From contig NZ_JACYXM010000001.1 in the NCBI RefSeq assembly GCF_014843005.1, positions 558,001 through 622,000 of the forward strand: a DNA stretch of 64,000 bases. The letters are read 5' to 3'. Positions within the stretch are counted from its first letter, which is position 1. The number at the start of each line of letters is the position of its first letter. The position numbers and the translations under genes were made by a program. The notes beneath the pieces were generated by a model, which was not told the origin of the DNA, searched no databases, and saw nothing but the letters and a program-made list of their open reading frames with translations. Origin of the DNA: Rhodanobacter sp. DHG33 (GTDB taxonomy: Bacteria > Pseudomonadota > Gammaproteobacteria > Xanthomonadales > Rhodanobacteraceae). Positions 30,871-40,182 of the stretch are shown in pieces.

Positions 30871-33204
30871 TCAGAGCTGCGCGTTGAGGTTGATGAACGC
30901 CTGGCGCGGCGCACCCGCCTGCAGGGTCTGGTTGTAGCCGTTCGGATCGGAGGCGACGTAACCGTTGGTGCCCGTGGTCGCGAAGTAATGCTTGTTGGCG
31001 AGGTTGGTCACGTTGAACGCCAGGCGGATGTCGCGGAAACCCGCCAGCGCGCCGAAGTCGTAGCTCGCGCCCGCATTGAACAGCCAGTACGACGGCACCT
31101 GCGAATCGTTGGTGTAGGTGATGTAGCGCCGGCCGGTGTACTTGCCGTCGAGGGTGAAGTCCCAGGCGCCCACGTGGTAGTTCACGCCGGAGGTGACCAT
31201 CCAGCTCGGGATGCCCACCACGTACTTGCCCTTGGTGGCGACCACGCCGCCGTTGAGGTAGTTGTCCTGGTACTTGGAGTTGTCCGAGGACACGGTGTTG
31301 AGCCAGCGCAGGCCGTCGATGGGACGCCAGATCAGCGACAGGTCGGCGCCCTTGCTGATCACGCTGCCCACGTTGTCGAGCTGGCTGGCGCAGGTCTGCA
31401 CCGCCGAGCACGGCGTGATCTGCAGCAGGCGGTTGCTGAAGCGCGTGTAGTACAGGTCGGCCGCCGCCTCGAAAGTGTCGCCATGCACGCGGTAGCCCGC
31501 TTCCAGCGTCTGCGAGCCTTCCGGCTTGAGCGTGCTCTTGCTGGCGTCGAAGGCCGCCTGCGAGGTGGCGAAGGGCAGCAGGCCGTAGGCATCGATGTTC
31601 TTGCTGTAGGACGCGTAGATGTCCTGGTGTTCGTCCAGCTTGTAGTCCACGCCGGCCTGCGGCAGGAAATTCTTGCTGGCCTTGATGCTGCCCTGCGCGA
31701 ATGCGCTGGTGGCCACCAGCGAATCCGACGTGCTGGTGGAGCGCAGCGACTTGGCGCCGAAGTTGACCGTCAGCCGGTCGTCCATGAAGTGCAGCGTGTC
31801 CTCGGCATAGGCCATGCGCGTGTCGTAGGTGTAGTGCTGCAGGAAGCCGCGCAGGAACGGCGTCTCGCCGTCGTAGAACATCCACAGGCCGGTATAGGGG
31901 CCGTTGAGGTTGAAGTAGTTGCGCTCGATGTTGTTGCTGGAGTCCTCGCCCCACACGCCCACTTCGATGTCGTTGTTGCCGATCGTGTACTGCAGCGAGC
32001 TGGTGACGCCGTAGCGATCCAGGCCGTAGTCGGTGGTGCGCATGGCCAGCGGCAAGCCGGAGACCGGCGACGACACGTACGGCGTGGTCCACTGACCTTC
32101 GCCGCGATCATCGTGGTAGTAGGTGCCCACGTTCCAGGTGATGTCGTTGCCGAGGTTGAAGCTGCCGCTGAGGCCGCTCAGGGTGTCGTTGCGGATGCCG
32201 CCGCCGGCGTAGTAGTTCGAGTCCAGCCAGTCGTAATCGGCAGGCAGGCCGGCAAGCGATGCCGGATAGCCGTTGGCCACGCCGCCGTACTGGCCGGTGG
32301 CCTGGTAGGCCTTGGCGGCCTGCAGCGCGGTATTCCAGTTGGGCTGCCAGTAGTCGAAGTTCCAGCCCAGCACGCGCTGGCTGGTCAGCGACAGGTCCTG
32401 GTAGTCGTATTCCTTGCGGCGCGAGCTGTCCACGAACAGGCTGATGCGGTTGCCGTCGCCCCACTGGTAGAGCGCCTTGAGGTTGGCCTGGTTGGATTCC
32501 TGCGAACCGTAGCCCTTCCACTTGTCGGTGCTGGCGTGGTCGAACGACACGAACAGGGAGAAGCCGCCGAAGTCGCCGGTATCCGCGCGGACGAAGGTGC
32601 GATGGGTATCGTCCGAACCGAAGGTCTGGTTGAAGCGGAAGCCCGCCTGCGCATCCGGGTCGCTCGAATAGAACTGCACGGTGCCGCCCAGGTTGGTGTT
32701 GGACGGCGTGCCCAGCGCGCCGGCGCCCTGCGCCAGCTGCACCGACGCGATGTTGTCCGAGCTGATCGCGCGGGTCACCTGCAAACCATTGCTCACGCCG
32801 TAGGACATGTTGCCGAGCGGGATGCCGTCCAGGGTGAAGCCGAGGCGGCTCTGGTCGAAACCGTGCAGGCTGATCGCGGTGGACCACTCGTAGGCGCCCC
32901 ACGGATCGGACGACTGGAAGTTCACGCCGGGCAGTTCGTTGAGTACCTTCAGCGCACTGGTGCCCGGCGCGACCGCCTCGATGTCCTTGCTGCCGATGGT
33001 CTGGACCTGGCGCGTCTGGCCGGCCGCCACCACGGACACCGCCGTCAGCGACTTGGCGTTGTCCTTGGAGGGCGCGGCCGCCGGAGCGGTGGCGGTGGCG
33101 GTGGCGGACGTATCGTCGGTCGCCGCAGCGATGTTCCCGTGCAGGGTCGCGAGAATGGCCAGGGCGAGGCCCGACAGGTGGATCGAAGTGCGGCGGCTGA
33201 ACAT
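30871..33204 (-). CDS. TonB-dependent receptor
   Basis: 777 residues. The signal peptide covers residues 1 to about 27 (SGLALAILATLHGNIAAA). A Thr/Ala-rich linker precedes the TonB-box region (SLTAVSVVAAG, about 50-60) and the plug domain follows (GTSALKVLNELPGVNFQSSDPWGAYEW, GFTLDGIPLGNMSYG, NTNLGGTVQFYS). The beta-barrel occupies about 200-777. The start at 33204 has AAGGA ten bases ahead. Downstream on the same strand are a phosphoesterase lipoprotein and a di-haem peroxidase, so import of a phosphorylated or metal-bound compound is plausible but unproven. No CarboxypepD domain is present, unlike the receptor at 665. Confidence 0.9.
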   Translation of the reverse strand: MFSRRTSIHLSGLALAILATLHGNIAAATDDTSATATATAPAAAPSKDNAKSLTAVSVVAAGQTRQVQTIGSKDIEAVAPGTSALKVLNELPGVNFQSSDPWGAYEWSTAISLHGFDQSRLGFTLDGIPLGNMSYGVSNGLQVTRAISSDNIASVQLAQGAGALGTPSNTNLGGTVQFYSSDPDAQAGFRFNQTFGSDDTHRTFVRADTGDFGGFSLFVSFDHASTDKWKGYGSQESNQANLKALYQWGDGNRISLFVDSSRRKEYDYQDLSLTSQRVLGWNFDYWQPNWNTALQAAKAYQATGQYGGVANGYPASLAGLPADYDWLDSNYYAGGGIRNDTLSGLSGSFNLGNDITWNVGTYYHDDRGEGQWTTPYVSSPVSGLPLAMRTTDYGLDRYGVTSSLQYTIGNNDIEVGVWGEDSSNNIERNYFNLNGPYTGLWMFYDGETPFLRGFLQHYTYDTRMAYAEDTLHFMDDRLTVNFGAKSLRSTSTSDSLVATSAFAQGSIKASKNFLPQAGVDYKLDEHQDIYASYSKNIDAYGLLPFATSQAAFDASKSTLKPEGSQTLEAGYRVHGDTFEAAADLYYTRFSNRLLQITPCSAVQTCASQLDNVGSVISKGADLSLIWRPIDGLRWLNTVSSDNSKYQDNYLNGGVVATKGKYVVGIPSWMVTSGVNYHVGAWDFTLDGKYTGRRYITYTNDSQVPSYWLFNAGASYDFGALAGFRDIRLAFNVTNLANKHYFATTGTNGYVASDPNGYNQTLQAGAPRQAFINLNAQL

Positions 33205-33558
33205 GCGCAGGCATCCTTGTGCGGCGCGTCTCGCGGAGACGCCGCAGTGGGTGAGGAGAAATTCGGTGACCGTCCGTGACGGCTGCGGCATGGTGCATGC
33301 GCTTTGTGAAAATTCGCCTACAGCCAGATGAAAGCGCGGCCCGTGACAGGTGGCGGCGGCAGTCGCGGGCGCGGCAGGTGGCACGTCACTCTGCGATGGT
33401 CATACGCGCGACACGCGGCCGCGCTCCGCACGCGGCGAATGTGGACGCGATCAATGGCAATGCGATCGAGGGAGATTGAAGGTTTCCGCAACCCTGTCGT
33501 ACAGGGTGCCACCTCAACGGCGTAACCCGGCTTCAGCGCATCGGGCGTCGCCAGCAGG
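33205..33558. other. Intergenic region without a gene
   Basis: 354 bp between the TonB receptor and the TfoX-like gene, both minus strand. ORFs here are short, Arg-rich and in several frames at once. No strong promoter, Fur-type palindrome or T-tailed hairpin is seen, although the receptor promoter must lie here. Confidence 0.6.
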
Positions 33559-33903
33559 CTACTTACCGCGGCTACCTGTCGCCTTGGGCTTTCGTGGCTT
33601 GGGCAGCGGCATCAGCGCCGCCGTTTCCAGGAGCAGGCGACGGACCGCGTCGGAGTCGTCCAGCAATTCGTCGGCCACCGGGTAATCCTTGGCGCCGGGA
33701 TACGGCGGACGCTGCGGCAACGTCGGCGCCAATGTCGCCGCCGCGGCGGAGGGCTTCACGAACAGGCTGTTGTCGCAGGCAAAGGCCACCACTTTGCCGT
33801 CCACGTACAAGGCGTACTCGCCGAACATCTTCTTGTGCGTGAGTCGGTCGCCGAGCGCGACCTGCTCGCTCACGTATTCGATGAAATCGTTGTCGGTAGC
33901 CAT
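33559..33903 (-). CDS. TfoX/Sxy N-terminal-domain protein
   Basis: 114 residues matching the TfoX/Sxy N-terminal domain: DFIEYVSEQVALGDRLTHKKMFGEYALYVDGKVVAFACDN. The separate C-terminal domain of full-length Sxy is absent; the protein ends in a basic tail (KPRKPKATGSRGK). Full-length Sxy activates competence genes with CRP, but single-domain forms are widespread and untested. The comF competence-like gene 2.3 kb away is suggestive only. Confidence 0.85.
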   Translation of the reverse strand: MATDNDFIEYVSEQVALGDRLTHKKMFGEYALYVDGKVVAFACDNSLFVKPSAAAATLAPTLPQRPPYPGAKDYPVADELLDDSDAVRRLLLETAALMPLPKPRKPKATGSRGK

Positions 33904-33948
33904 GCAGGAAGAACCCCAAGTCCAAGTCGTGTCACGCGCTGCGGAATG

Positions 33949-34371
33949 TCAGCGCGAGAAAAACACCAGCAACAGGCCCAGCAAGCCGGGGACCGCCTGC
34001 ACGTAAAGAATCTTGCGGCTCACCGTCATGGCGCCATAGGCACCCGCGACGACGACGCACAGCAGGAAGAAGATCTTGAAGTCGTAGCCCGCCGCGCCGC
34101 GGATGGCGCCCCACAGCAGGCCGGCCGCAATGAAGCCGTTGTACAGACCCTGGTTGGCCGCCAGCACCTTCGTGGCCGCCGCCTGCTCCCTGGACAGGCC
34201 GAATGCCCTTCGCCCGGCCGGCTTGTCCCAGAGGAACATTTCCAGCATTAGGAAATAGCCGTGGAGCAAAGCCACCAGTACCACCACAATTTCGGAGATT
34301 GTTGCCAACACAGTCCACCCCCAGACAATAAGCGCCGACCTTTTCCACATGCCCCGCGATAAGACTGTCAT
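33949..34371 (-). CDS. DUF1304 membrane protein
   Basis: Up to 140 residues with four membrane segments. EIVVVLVALLHGYFLMLEMFLWDKPAGRRAF and ANQGLYNGFIAAGLLWG are diagnostic of DUF1304. The start is uncertain: ATG 34371 and ATG 34350 (MWKRSAL) both have poor ribosome sites, and family members usually begin close to the first membrane helix. Function unknown. It diverges from ubiA. Confidence 0.8.
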   Translation of the reverse strand: MTVLSRGMWKRSALIVWGWTVLATISEIVVVLVALLHGYFLMLEMFLWDKPAGRRAFGLSREQAAATKVLAANQGLYNGFIAAGLLWGAIRGAAGYDFKIFFLLCVVVAGAYGAMTVSRKILYVQAVPGLLGLLLVFFSR

Positions 34372-34534
34372 ACCTTGCCGGCACGCCGGTTTGCGTCATG
34401 CAGGCGACGGTACGCAGGAGCCTGGCGGGCGAAAACATGGCTTTGCATGCCGATGCGCCGCCAAGGACGCTCCATTCTCATTGCCTGCACTGCATCACGC
34501 CATGCCCCTCGCCCACGCACGCTAAACTTCGCCG

Positions 34535-35551
34535 ATGGCCCCCACTCCGCGCAAGCGCCAGCGGCGCAAATCCTCCCCCACGACTTCGTCGCGCGTCACG
34601 AAGGCACCGGCGGTCACCGTCGTGCGCCCCGCCGACAGCTCCACGCGCGCCAACGGCGTGCTGGACTGGCTGCTGCGCAAGCTGCCGCCGCGGTACCGCG
34701 AGAAGGTGCGCGACTACCTGGTGCTCACCCGCATGGACCGGCCCATCGGCGCGCTGCTGCTGCTGTGGCCGACGTGGTGGGCGCTGTGGCTGGCGGCGGG
34801 CGACTGGCCGCCGCTGAAGCCGCTGGCGATCTTCACCCTGGGCGTGTTCGCGATGCGCGCGGCAGGCTGCGCGATCAACGACTTCGCCGACCGCAAGCTC
34901 GATCCGATGGTGGAACGCACCGCCGGGCGGCCCATCGCCAGCGGGCGGGTGACGCCGCGCGAGGCCCTGATCGTGTTCGGCGCGCTGCTCGCGTTCGCCT
35001 TCGTGCTGGTGCTGTTCACCAACCGGCTCACTATCGAACTCTCCTTCGCGGGCGCGGCGCTGGCGGCGATCTATCCGTTCACCAAGCGCTGGACCTACCT
35101 GCCGCAGGTGGTGCTGGGCGCGGCGTTCGGCTGGTCGATTCCGATGGCGTTCGCGGCGGTGGCGGGCACGGTGCCGCCGCTGGGCTGGCTGCTGTTCATC
35201 GCCAACATCCTGTGGTCGGTGGTGTACGACACCGAGTACGCGATGGTGGACCGCGAGGACGATCTCAGGGCCGGCGCGAAATCCACCGCCATCCTGTTCG
35301 GCGACGCCGACCTGCCCATCCTCGGCGTGCTGATGGCCACGCTGCTGCTGGCGATGGTGTTCGTGGGCCAGCGCGCGCAGCTGGGCTGGCCGTACTGGCT
35401 GAGCCTGCTGGTGGCGACCGGCCTGTTCGCCTACCAGCTGTGGCTGATCCGCAAGCGCGAGCGCGGCCCCTGCCTCGCCGCCTTCCGCCACAACAACTGG
35501 TGGGGACTGGCGGTGTGGATCGGCATCGCACTGGCGCTGGCGGTGAAGTAA
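34535..35551 (+). CDS. ubiA: 4-hydroxybenzoate octaprenyltransferase
   Basis: UbiA attaches the polyprenyl tail to 4-hydroxybenzoate in ubiquinone synthesis at the inner membrane. The prenyl diphosphate/Mg2+ motifs are NDFADRKLD (about residue 110) and [13 protein letters not shown] (about 230), set among about eight membrane helices. An N-terminal basic, Ser/Thr-rich extension of about 45 residues ([13 protein letters not shown]) is longer than in E. coli; an internal start near the [13 protein letters not shown] segment is not supported by an ATG there. The gene stands alone, diverging from DUF1304 and converging on the deaminase. Confidence 0.93.
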   Translation: MAPTPRKRQRRKSSPTTSSRVTKAPAVTVVRPADSSTRANGVLDWLLRKLPPRYREKVRDYLVLTRMDRPIGALLLLWPTWWALWLAAGDWPPLKPLAIFTLGVFAMRAAGCAINDFADRKLDPMVERTAGRPIASGRVTPREALIVFGALLAFAFVLVLFTNRLTIELSFAGAALAAIYPFTKRWTYLPQVVLGAAFGWSIPMAFAAVAGTVPPLGWLLFIANILWSVVYDTEYAMVDREDDLRAGAKSTAILFGDADLPILGVLMATLLLAMVFVGQRAQLGWPYWLSLLVATGLFAYQLWLIRKRERGPCLAAFRHNNWWGLAVWIGIALALAVK

Positions 35552-35557
35552 CCCTCG

Positions 35558-36022
35558 TCAGCGCGAGGCGATCTGGCGCCAGTACGCATAAAGATCGCCG
35601 TCCTCGTCGCGCACCGGCACATGCCGCACCGGCAGTTGCTGGTCGTGCACCGGCTTGGCCATTTCCGCGTATACCGCGGCGGTGGAAAGCCCGTAGGGCG
35701 CGCCGTCTTCGTTGGAATACGCATAGGCCGCGTCGCGGATGCCGCACAGGTGCATCGCGGCCAGGCACATCGGGCAAGGGTGGCCGCTGGCGTAGACGCT
35801 GCAGCCGTCCAGCCGGGGCGAGCCCAGGGCGTTGGCAGCCGCGCGGATGGCCAGCAGCTCGGCATGCGCGGTGGGATCGCCGGTGGCGAAGATCTCGTTG
35901 ACGCCGACGGCGACCACGCTTCCGTCCTTGACCACCACGGCACCGAACGGGCGCCCGCCGTGCGCAGCGTTGTCGCGGGCCAGGGCAATGGCTTCGCGCA
36001 GGAAATGCTCGTCTTGGTTCAT
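35558..36022 (-). CDS. Nucleoside/guanine deaminase-type cytidine deaminase-fold protein
   Basis: 154 residues with the zinc deaminase signature: H53-A-E55 and P82-C83-PMC86, where His53/Cys83/Cys86 bind zinc and Glu55 shuttles protons. The architecture fits guanine deaminase or the TadA-like nucleoside deaminases; the sequence after the signature (AAMHLCGIRDAAYAYSNEDGAPYGL) favours the guanine deaminase side over tRNA-specific TadA. ATG 36022 has GGAGGGG five bases ahead; a longer frame to 36109 is not needed. It converges on ubiA with a 6-bp gap. Confidence 0.85.
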   Translation of the reverse strand: MNQDEHFLREAIALARDNAAHGGRPFGAVVVKDGSVVAVGVNEIFATGDPTAHAELLAIRAAANALGSPRLDGCSVYASGHPCPMCLAAMHLCGIRDAAYAYSNEDGAPYGLSTAAVYAEMAKPVHDQQLPVRHVPVRDEDGDLYAYWRQIASR

Positions 36023-36116
36023 GGAACCCCTCCCGGACCTCCGCACGCGCGGATCGTCTTGCCAGAGACGGACAGCGTAGGGGTATCGCGGGTTCCGTTT
36101 GCGTGACACGCGTATC

Positions 36117-36181
36117 GGCTGCGGCTGCGGCTGCGGCTGCGGCTGCGGCTGCGGCAGAGGCAGAGGCAGAGGCAGAGGCAG
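36117..36181. repeat. Hexanucleotide tandem repeat
   Basis: Six GGCTGC units (36117 on) pass directly into about five GGCAGA units, ending at 36181, within the 218 bp between the deaminase and comF. The two motifs differ by two bases, so one probably arose from the other. Such tracts slip during replication. It is not inside a supported gene. Confidence 0.9.
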
Positions 36182-36240
36182 TCAGCATGACAGGTACTTC
36201 CGTAACGGCCGCGGCCTGAACGCGATGCCATGCGGCACCG

Positions 36241-36972
36241 CTAGTTCGGACCACGCGGCGAAGGTGCGCGTGCCAGCGCCCACACATCCACACCCTGCAC
36301 ACCCGCGCGCTTCAGCACCCGCGTGCATTCGGCAACGGTGGCGCCGGTGGTCATCACGTCGTCGAGGATCGCTACGTGCGCGGGCAGCGGAATACCAATA
36401 CGCAAGGCGAAAGCACCGCGCACGTTGCGGCGGCGGCCGGCAGCATCCAGTTCGGTCTGCGCCGCAGTGCCGCGGCTGCGCAACAGCACGTCGTGGCGCA
36501 ACGGCACGCCGAAGTGGCGCGCCAGCGGTTTCGCCAGCTCGTGCGCCTGGTTGTATCCGCGTTGCCGCAGCCGCGCGCGATGCAACGGCACCGGCAGCAG
36601 AAGTGCCGGTTTCGGCAACGGCATGGGTTCGCGCTGCCACAGCATGGCCAGCGCACGGCCGGCGGCAAGGTCGTGGCCGAACTTGAAGCGCGACTCCAGC
36701 CGATCCAGCGGCCAGCCGTAGCGGAACGGCGCCCACGCCGCGTCCCACGGCGGCGTGCGACGCACGCACTCGCCGCACAGGGCGGCGGCCGCGGCCAGCG
36801 GCAGGGCGCAACGCGCGCAGCAATTGCGGTTGCGCGGCAGTTCGGCGGCGCAATCGGCACACAGGTCCACGCCATCCGCGCCCGTGGAACCGCACAACAG
36901 GCAGCGCCACGGCAGCAGCCAGCGTTGCAGCCCGCGCCATGGTTGGAGCCAATCCTTTCCGAATGCCGTCAT
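36241..36972 (-). CDS. comF: ComF-family phosphoribosyltransferase-like protein
   Basis: 243 residues. The N-terminal zinc finger has four CxxC/CxxxC knuckles between about residues 23 and 70 (CLLCG, CADC, CARC, CGEC). The C-terminal PRTase domain has LPVPLHRARLRQRGYNQAHELAK and the PRPP-binding ILDDVMTTGAT near residue 200. Homologues take part in DNA uptake, though the Gram-negative (GntX/ComF) role is poorly defined. ATG 36972 with AAGGAAG upstream is preferred over 37065, which intrudes into the bioB promoter region. Confidence 0.92.
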   Translation of the reverse strand: MTAFGKDWLQPWRGLQRWLLPWRCLLCGSTGADGVDLCADCAAELPRNRNCCARCALPLAAAAALCGECVRRTPPWDAAWAPFRYGWPLDRLESRFKFGHDLAAGRALAMLWQREPMPLPKPALLLPVPLHRARLRQRGYNQAHELAKPLARHFGVPLRHDVLLRSRGTAAQTELDAAGRRRNVRGAFALRIGIPLPAHVAILDDVMTTGATVAECTRVLKRAGVQGVDVWALARAPSPRGPN

Positions 36973-37043
36973 CCTGTCTTCCTTAACGAATGGGACAAGC
37001 CGATGGCGGCGGCTTCCGTCAACCTCGATACCCTGGCGAACAG

Positions 37044-37072
37044 TTGACGCATACCGGCATGCCACCCAAACT
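37044..37072 (+). promoter_or_regulatory. Candidate bioB promoter
   Basis: TTGACG (37044-37049) and CAAACT (37067-37072) at 17-bp spacing lie 27 bp before the bioB ATG, in the comF-bioB divergent gap. The -10 box is weak. No clear BirA-type palindrome is visible. Confidence 0.45.
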
Positions 37073-37098
37073 TTGCGGCCTCAGCCACGGAGTCCCCC

Positions 37099-38142
37099 AT
37101 GTCCGAAGCCATCGTCCGCCACGATTGGACCCGCGAAGAAGTCGCCGCGCTGTTCGCCCTGCCGTTCAACGAACTGCTGCACCAGGCGCACACCGTGCAC
37201 CGCACCTATCACGATGCAAACGCGGTGCAGGTGTCCACCCTGCTGTCGATCAAGACCGGCGGCTGCCCGGAGGATTGCGCCTACTGCCCGCAAGCGGCGC
37301 GCTACGACACCGGCGTGGCAGCGCAGAAACTGATGGAAGTCGACGACGTGCTGGCGCGCGCCAAGGCCGCGAAGGCCGCCGGCGCCAGCCGCTTCTGCAT
37401 GGGTGCGGCGTGGCGCGGCCCGAAGGACCGCGACATCCCCAAGGTCGCGGAGATCGTGCGCGCGGTGAAGGACCTCGGCCTGGAAACCTGCGCCACACTC
37501 GGCCTGCTCGGCGACGGCCATGCGCAGCAGCTCAAGGACGCCGGCCTCGACTACTACAACCACAACATCGACACCGCGCCGGAGTTCTACGGCGAGATCA
37601 TCCACACCCGCGAATACCAGGACCGCCTGGCCACGCTGGAGCAGGTGCGCGACGCCGGCCTCAAGACCTGCTGCGGCGGCATCGTGGGCATGGGCGAAAC
37701 GCGTGGACAGCGCGCAGGCCTGCTGCAGGCGCTGGCCAACCTGCCCGAGCACCCGCATTCGGTGCCGATCAACCAGCTGGTGCCGGTGCCGGGCACGCCG
37801 CTGGGCAACGCGGAGAAGCTCGATCCGTTCGAGTTCGTGCGCACCATCGCGGTGGCGCGCATCCTGATGCCGCTGTCCATCGTGCGCCTCTCGGCGGGGC
37901 GCCAGCAGATGGACGACGCGGTGCAGGCGCTGTGCTTCCACGCGGGCGCCGGCTCGATCTTCTATGGCGAGAAGCTGCTCACCACCGGCAACCCGGACAC
38001 CGAGCACGACCGCGCGCTGTTCCGTCGCCTCGACCTGCATGCGATGGAAGTGGTGGAAGAAGCGGGCACGGTGCATGCGGACATCATGGAAGCTGCGCCG
38101 GCGAGCTGCGGGCATGGATGCGGGTGTAGTGCGGCGGCTTGA
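37099..38142 (+). CDS. bioB: Biotin synthase
   Basis: A radical-SAM enzyme that inserts sulfur into dethiobiotin, the last step of biotin synthesis. The 347-residue product has the SAM-cluster cysteines C56/C60/C63 (CPEDCAYC) and retains the residues around the sacrificial [2Fe-2S] cluster ([31 protein letters not shown], and Arg in SIVRLSAGR). It ends with a Cys/Gly-rich tail ([12 protein letters not shown]). It is the first gene of a bioB-bioF pair and diverges from comF. bioA and bioD are not in the window. Confidence 0.97.
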   Translation: MSEAIVRHDWTREEVAALFALPFNELLHQAHTVHRTYHDANAVQVSTLLSIKTGGCPEDCAYCPQAARYDTGVAAQKLMEVDDVLARAKAAKAAGASRFCMGAAWRGPKDRDIPKVAEIVRAVKDLGLETCATLGLLGDGHAQQLKDAGLDYYNHNIDTAPEFYGEIIHTREYQDRLATLEQVRDAGLKTCCGGIVGMGETRGQRAGLLQALANLPEHPHSVPINQLVPVPGTPLGNAEKLDPFEFVRTIAVARILMPLSIVRLSAGRQQMDDAVQALCFHAGAGSIFYGEKLLTTGNPDTEHDRALFRRLDLHAMEVVEEAGTVHADIMEAAPASCGHGCGCSAAA

Positions 38143-38280
38143 TTCAGCCCTCTTGCGCGATAGGCGTCGCGGCCCCGCCGCGGCGCATCCGGGAGCCGAG
38201 GGCGTCGAGCGGTTGATACGCGATGACGTCCTCTCTCCGTCGCTTTCGGATAGGCGGCTGGGTGCACTTACTTGTCGACT

Positions 38281-39501
38281 ATGACCAGTCCATCGCGCCC
38301 CGACCTGCTTCACCGCCTCGCCATCCAGACGTCCGAGCGCGAGCATGCCAACCTGCGTCGCCGCCTGCGCACCATCGAACACGCGGAAGGTCCTTGGCTG
38401 GAAAGCGGCGGCCGCCGGTTGCTCGGCTTCTGCAGCAACGATTACCTCGGCCTTGCACAGCATCCGCAACTGATCGCCGCACTGAAGCGCACCGCCGACG
38501 ACGAGGGTGTGGGCGGTGCCTCGGCGCATCTGATCTGCGGCCATCGCCGCGAGCACGCGCAACTGGAGGAGGCACTGGCCGAATGGACGGGGTGCGAACG
38601 TGCGCTGCTGTTCTCCACCGGCTACATGGCCAACCTCGGCACCATGCAGGCGCTGCTCGGGCATGGCGACGCGTGCGTGCAGGACAAGCTCAACCATGCC
38701 TGCCTGCTCGACGGCGCGCAGCTCGCCGGCGCGGAACTGAAGCGTTACCCGCATGCGGATGTCGATGCTGCCGCACGCCAGCTGCAGAGCCGCCCGCAAG
38801 CCGCCGCCCTGCTCGCCACCGACGGCGTGTTCAGCATGGATGGCGACGTGGCGCCACTCGCCAAACTCGCCGCGCTGTGCGCGCGCGAACGCGCCACGCT
38901 GATGGTCGACGATGCGCATGGCCTGGGCGTGCTGGGAACCGAAGGTGCCGGCAGCGTGCAGGCCGCTGGCCTGGGCCAGCGCGAAGTGCCCGTGCTGATG
39001 GCCACGCTGGGCAAGGCGTTGGGCTGCAGCGGCGCCTTCGTGGCCGGTCCTGCCGCACTGATCGATGGACTCGTGCAGTTCGCGCGCCCCTACATCTACA
39101 CCACTGCTATGCCGCCGGCGCTGGCCGCGGCGGCCTGTGCCGCCGTGGAAATCGCCCGCGGCGAAAACTGGCGCCGCGAGAAACTGCAATCGCTGATCGC
39201 GCGCTTCCGCGCCGGCTCCGCGCAGCTCGGCCTGCCGCTGATGGCGTCGCAAAGTGCAATCCAACCGCTGCTGCTGGGCGATGCGCAGGCCGCACTGGAT
39301 GCCGCGCAAGCGCTGGAACAGCGCGGCCTGCTGGTCACCGCGATCCGTCCGCCCACGGTGCCGCAGGGACAGGCGCGGTTGCGCATCACGCTGTCGGCGG
39401 CGCACGAGGACGAACACGTCGACCAGCTGCTGGATGCACTGGGCAGCCACTTTCACGGACATGCCCAGGCATCCGGCCATGACGTCACAGGCAGTCGCTG
39501 A
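38281..39501 (+). CDS. bioF: 8-amino-7-oxononanoate synthase
   Basis: BioF (406 residues) condenses pimeloyl-ACP with alanine using PLP. Typical segments are FCSNDYLGLA, GGASAHLICGHRREHAQLEE, DGVFSMDGDVAPL, VDDAHGLGVLG and the PLP lysine in ATLGKALG (about residue 243). ATG 38281 is chosen over a TTG three codons earlier. It is 138 bp after bioB, so co-transcription is likely although the gap is long for an operon. Its 3' end overlaps the convergent secreted-protein gene by 17 bp. Confidence 0.96.
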   Translation: MTSPSRPDLLHRLAIQTSEREHANLRRRLRTIEHAEGPWLESGGRRLLGFCSNDYLGLAQHPQLIAALKRTADDEGVGGASAHLICGHRREHAQLEEALAEWTGCERALLFSTGYMANLGTMQALLGHGDACVQDKLNHACLLDGAQLAGAELKRYPHADVDAAARQLQSRPQAAALLATDGVFSMDGDVAPLAKLAALCARERATLMVDDAHGLGVLGTEGAGSVQAAGLGQREVPVLMATLGKALGCSGAFVAGPAALIDGLVQFARPYIYTTAMPPALAAAACAAVEIARGENWRREKLQSLIARFRAGSAQLGLPLMASQSAIQPLLLGDAQAALDAAQALEQRGLLVTAIRPPTVPQGQARLRITLSAAHEDEHVDQLLDALGSHFHGHAQASGHDVTGSR

Positions 39502-39976
39502 GTCCGTCGTACAGGGTGGCGCCGGTTCGCGGCAGCGGTGCATGCAGCGGATGCGCTCCGGCCAGCGCGGCGAGCAACTCGCGCACCGTGGTGTGCGGCG
39601 CCAGCGGGCTGACGCAACGCCAACCGGGAATCGCGGCATGGATGCGGCCGCGCCGCGTACCAATCCGCTCGTCGCTGGCCGCGAAGCTCCACACGCATTG
39701 GCCGACCTCGCCCGTTGCCGCGTCGGCAGAACAGGCGAAACGCAACGCCGCGATGTTGCTGTAGTCGCCTTCGCAAAAGGTGTCGCCGCAGATCGAGTCG
39801 AAGTCCCGCCGCAAGGCATCGGCGATGCTGTACCACGTGTTGATGTCGTCGTCGTTCTGCAGCGTGGCCACGAGGTCGGTATAGCGTCCGGTTTCGGATG
39901 CTGTCCTCTGCTGCGCGGAGGCCGTGGAAGCCGCAAACCACAGCAATCCGATAACCAGGCTCATGATGGTCTTCAT
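39485..39976 (-). CDS. Secreted protein of unknown function
   Basis: 163 residues with a clear Sec signal ([21 protein letters not shown], cleavage before QQ). The mature part is soluble, with four to six cysteines ([28 protein letters not shown]) suggesting disulfides, and ends [16 protein letters not shown] ahead of ATG 39976 fixes the start. No known domain. It lies antisense between bioF and trhO, interrupting the biotin cluster, and its last 17 bp overlap the end of bioF. Confidence 0.7.
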   Translation of the reverse strand: MKTIMSLVIGLLWFAASTASAQQRTASETGRYTDLVATLQNDDDINTWYSIADALRRDFDSICGDTFCEGDYSNIAALRFACSADAATGEVGQCVWSFAASDERIGTRRGRIHAAIPGWRCVSPLAPHTTVRELLAALAGAHPLHAPLPRTGATLYDGLSDCL

Positions 39977-40148
39977 CTCGCTTCCTCTGGAGCGCGCCCC
40001 GGATCGGGGCTGAGAAAGCGTGCTCCGCGAGGCGGCGCGTCGCCTGTCGTCGCGTACCGCGAGGCCTCGTGCGCGCACCTGGCCATGGCATGTCATCTGT
40101 GGCCGGCGACGTTGTACGCCCACCGGCCAGAACCGCGAACACACCACT

Positions 40149-40154
40149 TATAAT
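40149..40154 (+). promoter_or_regulatory. Consensus -10 box before trhO-bioH-bioC
   Basis: A perfect TATAAT lies 28 bp before the trhO ATG in GC-rich DNA. No good -35 box is seen at 16-18 bp upstream, so the promoter may depend on an activator. Confidence 0.55.
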
Positions 40155-40182
40155 TGCGCGTCAGCCCTGCCCCTTCCCCGCC

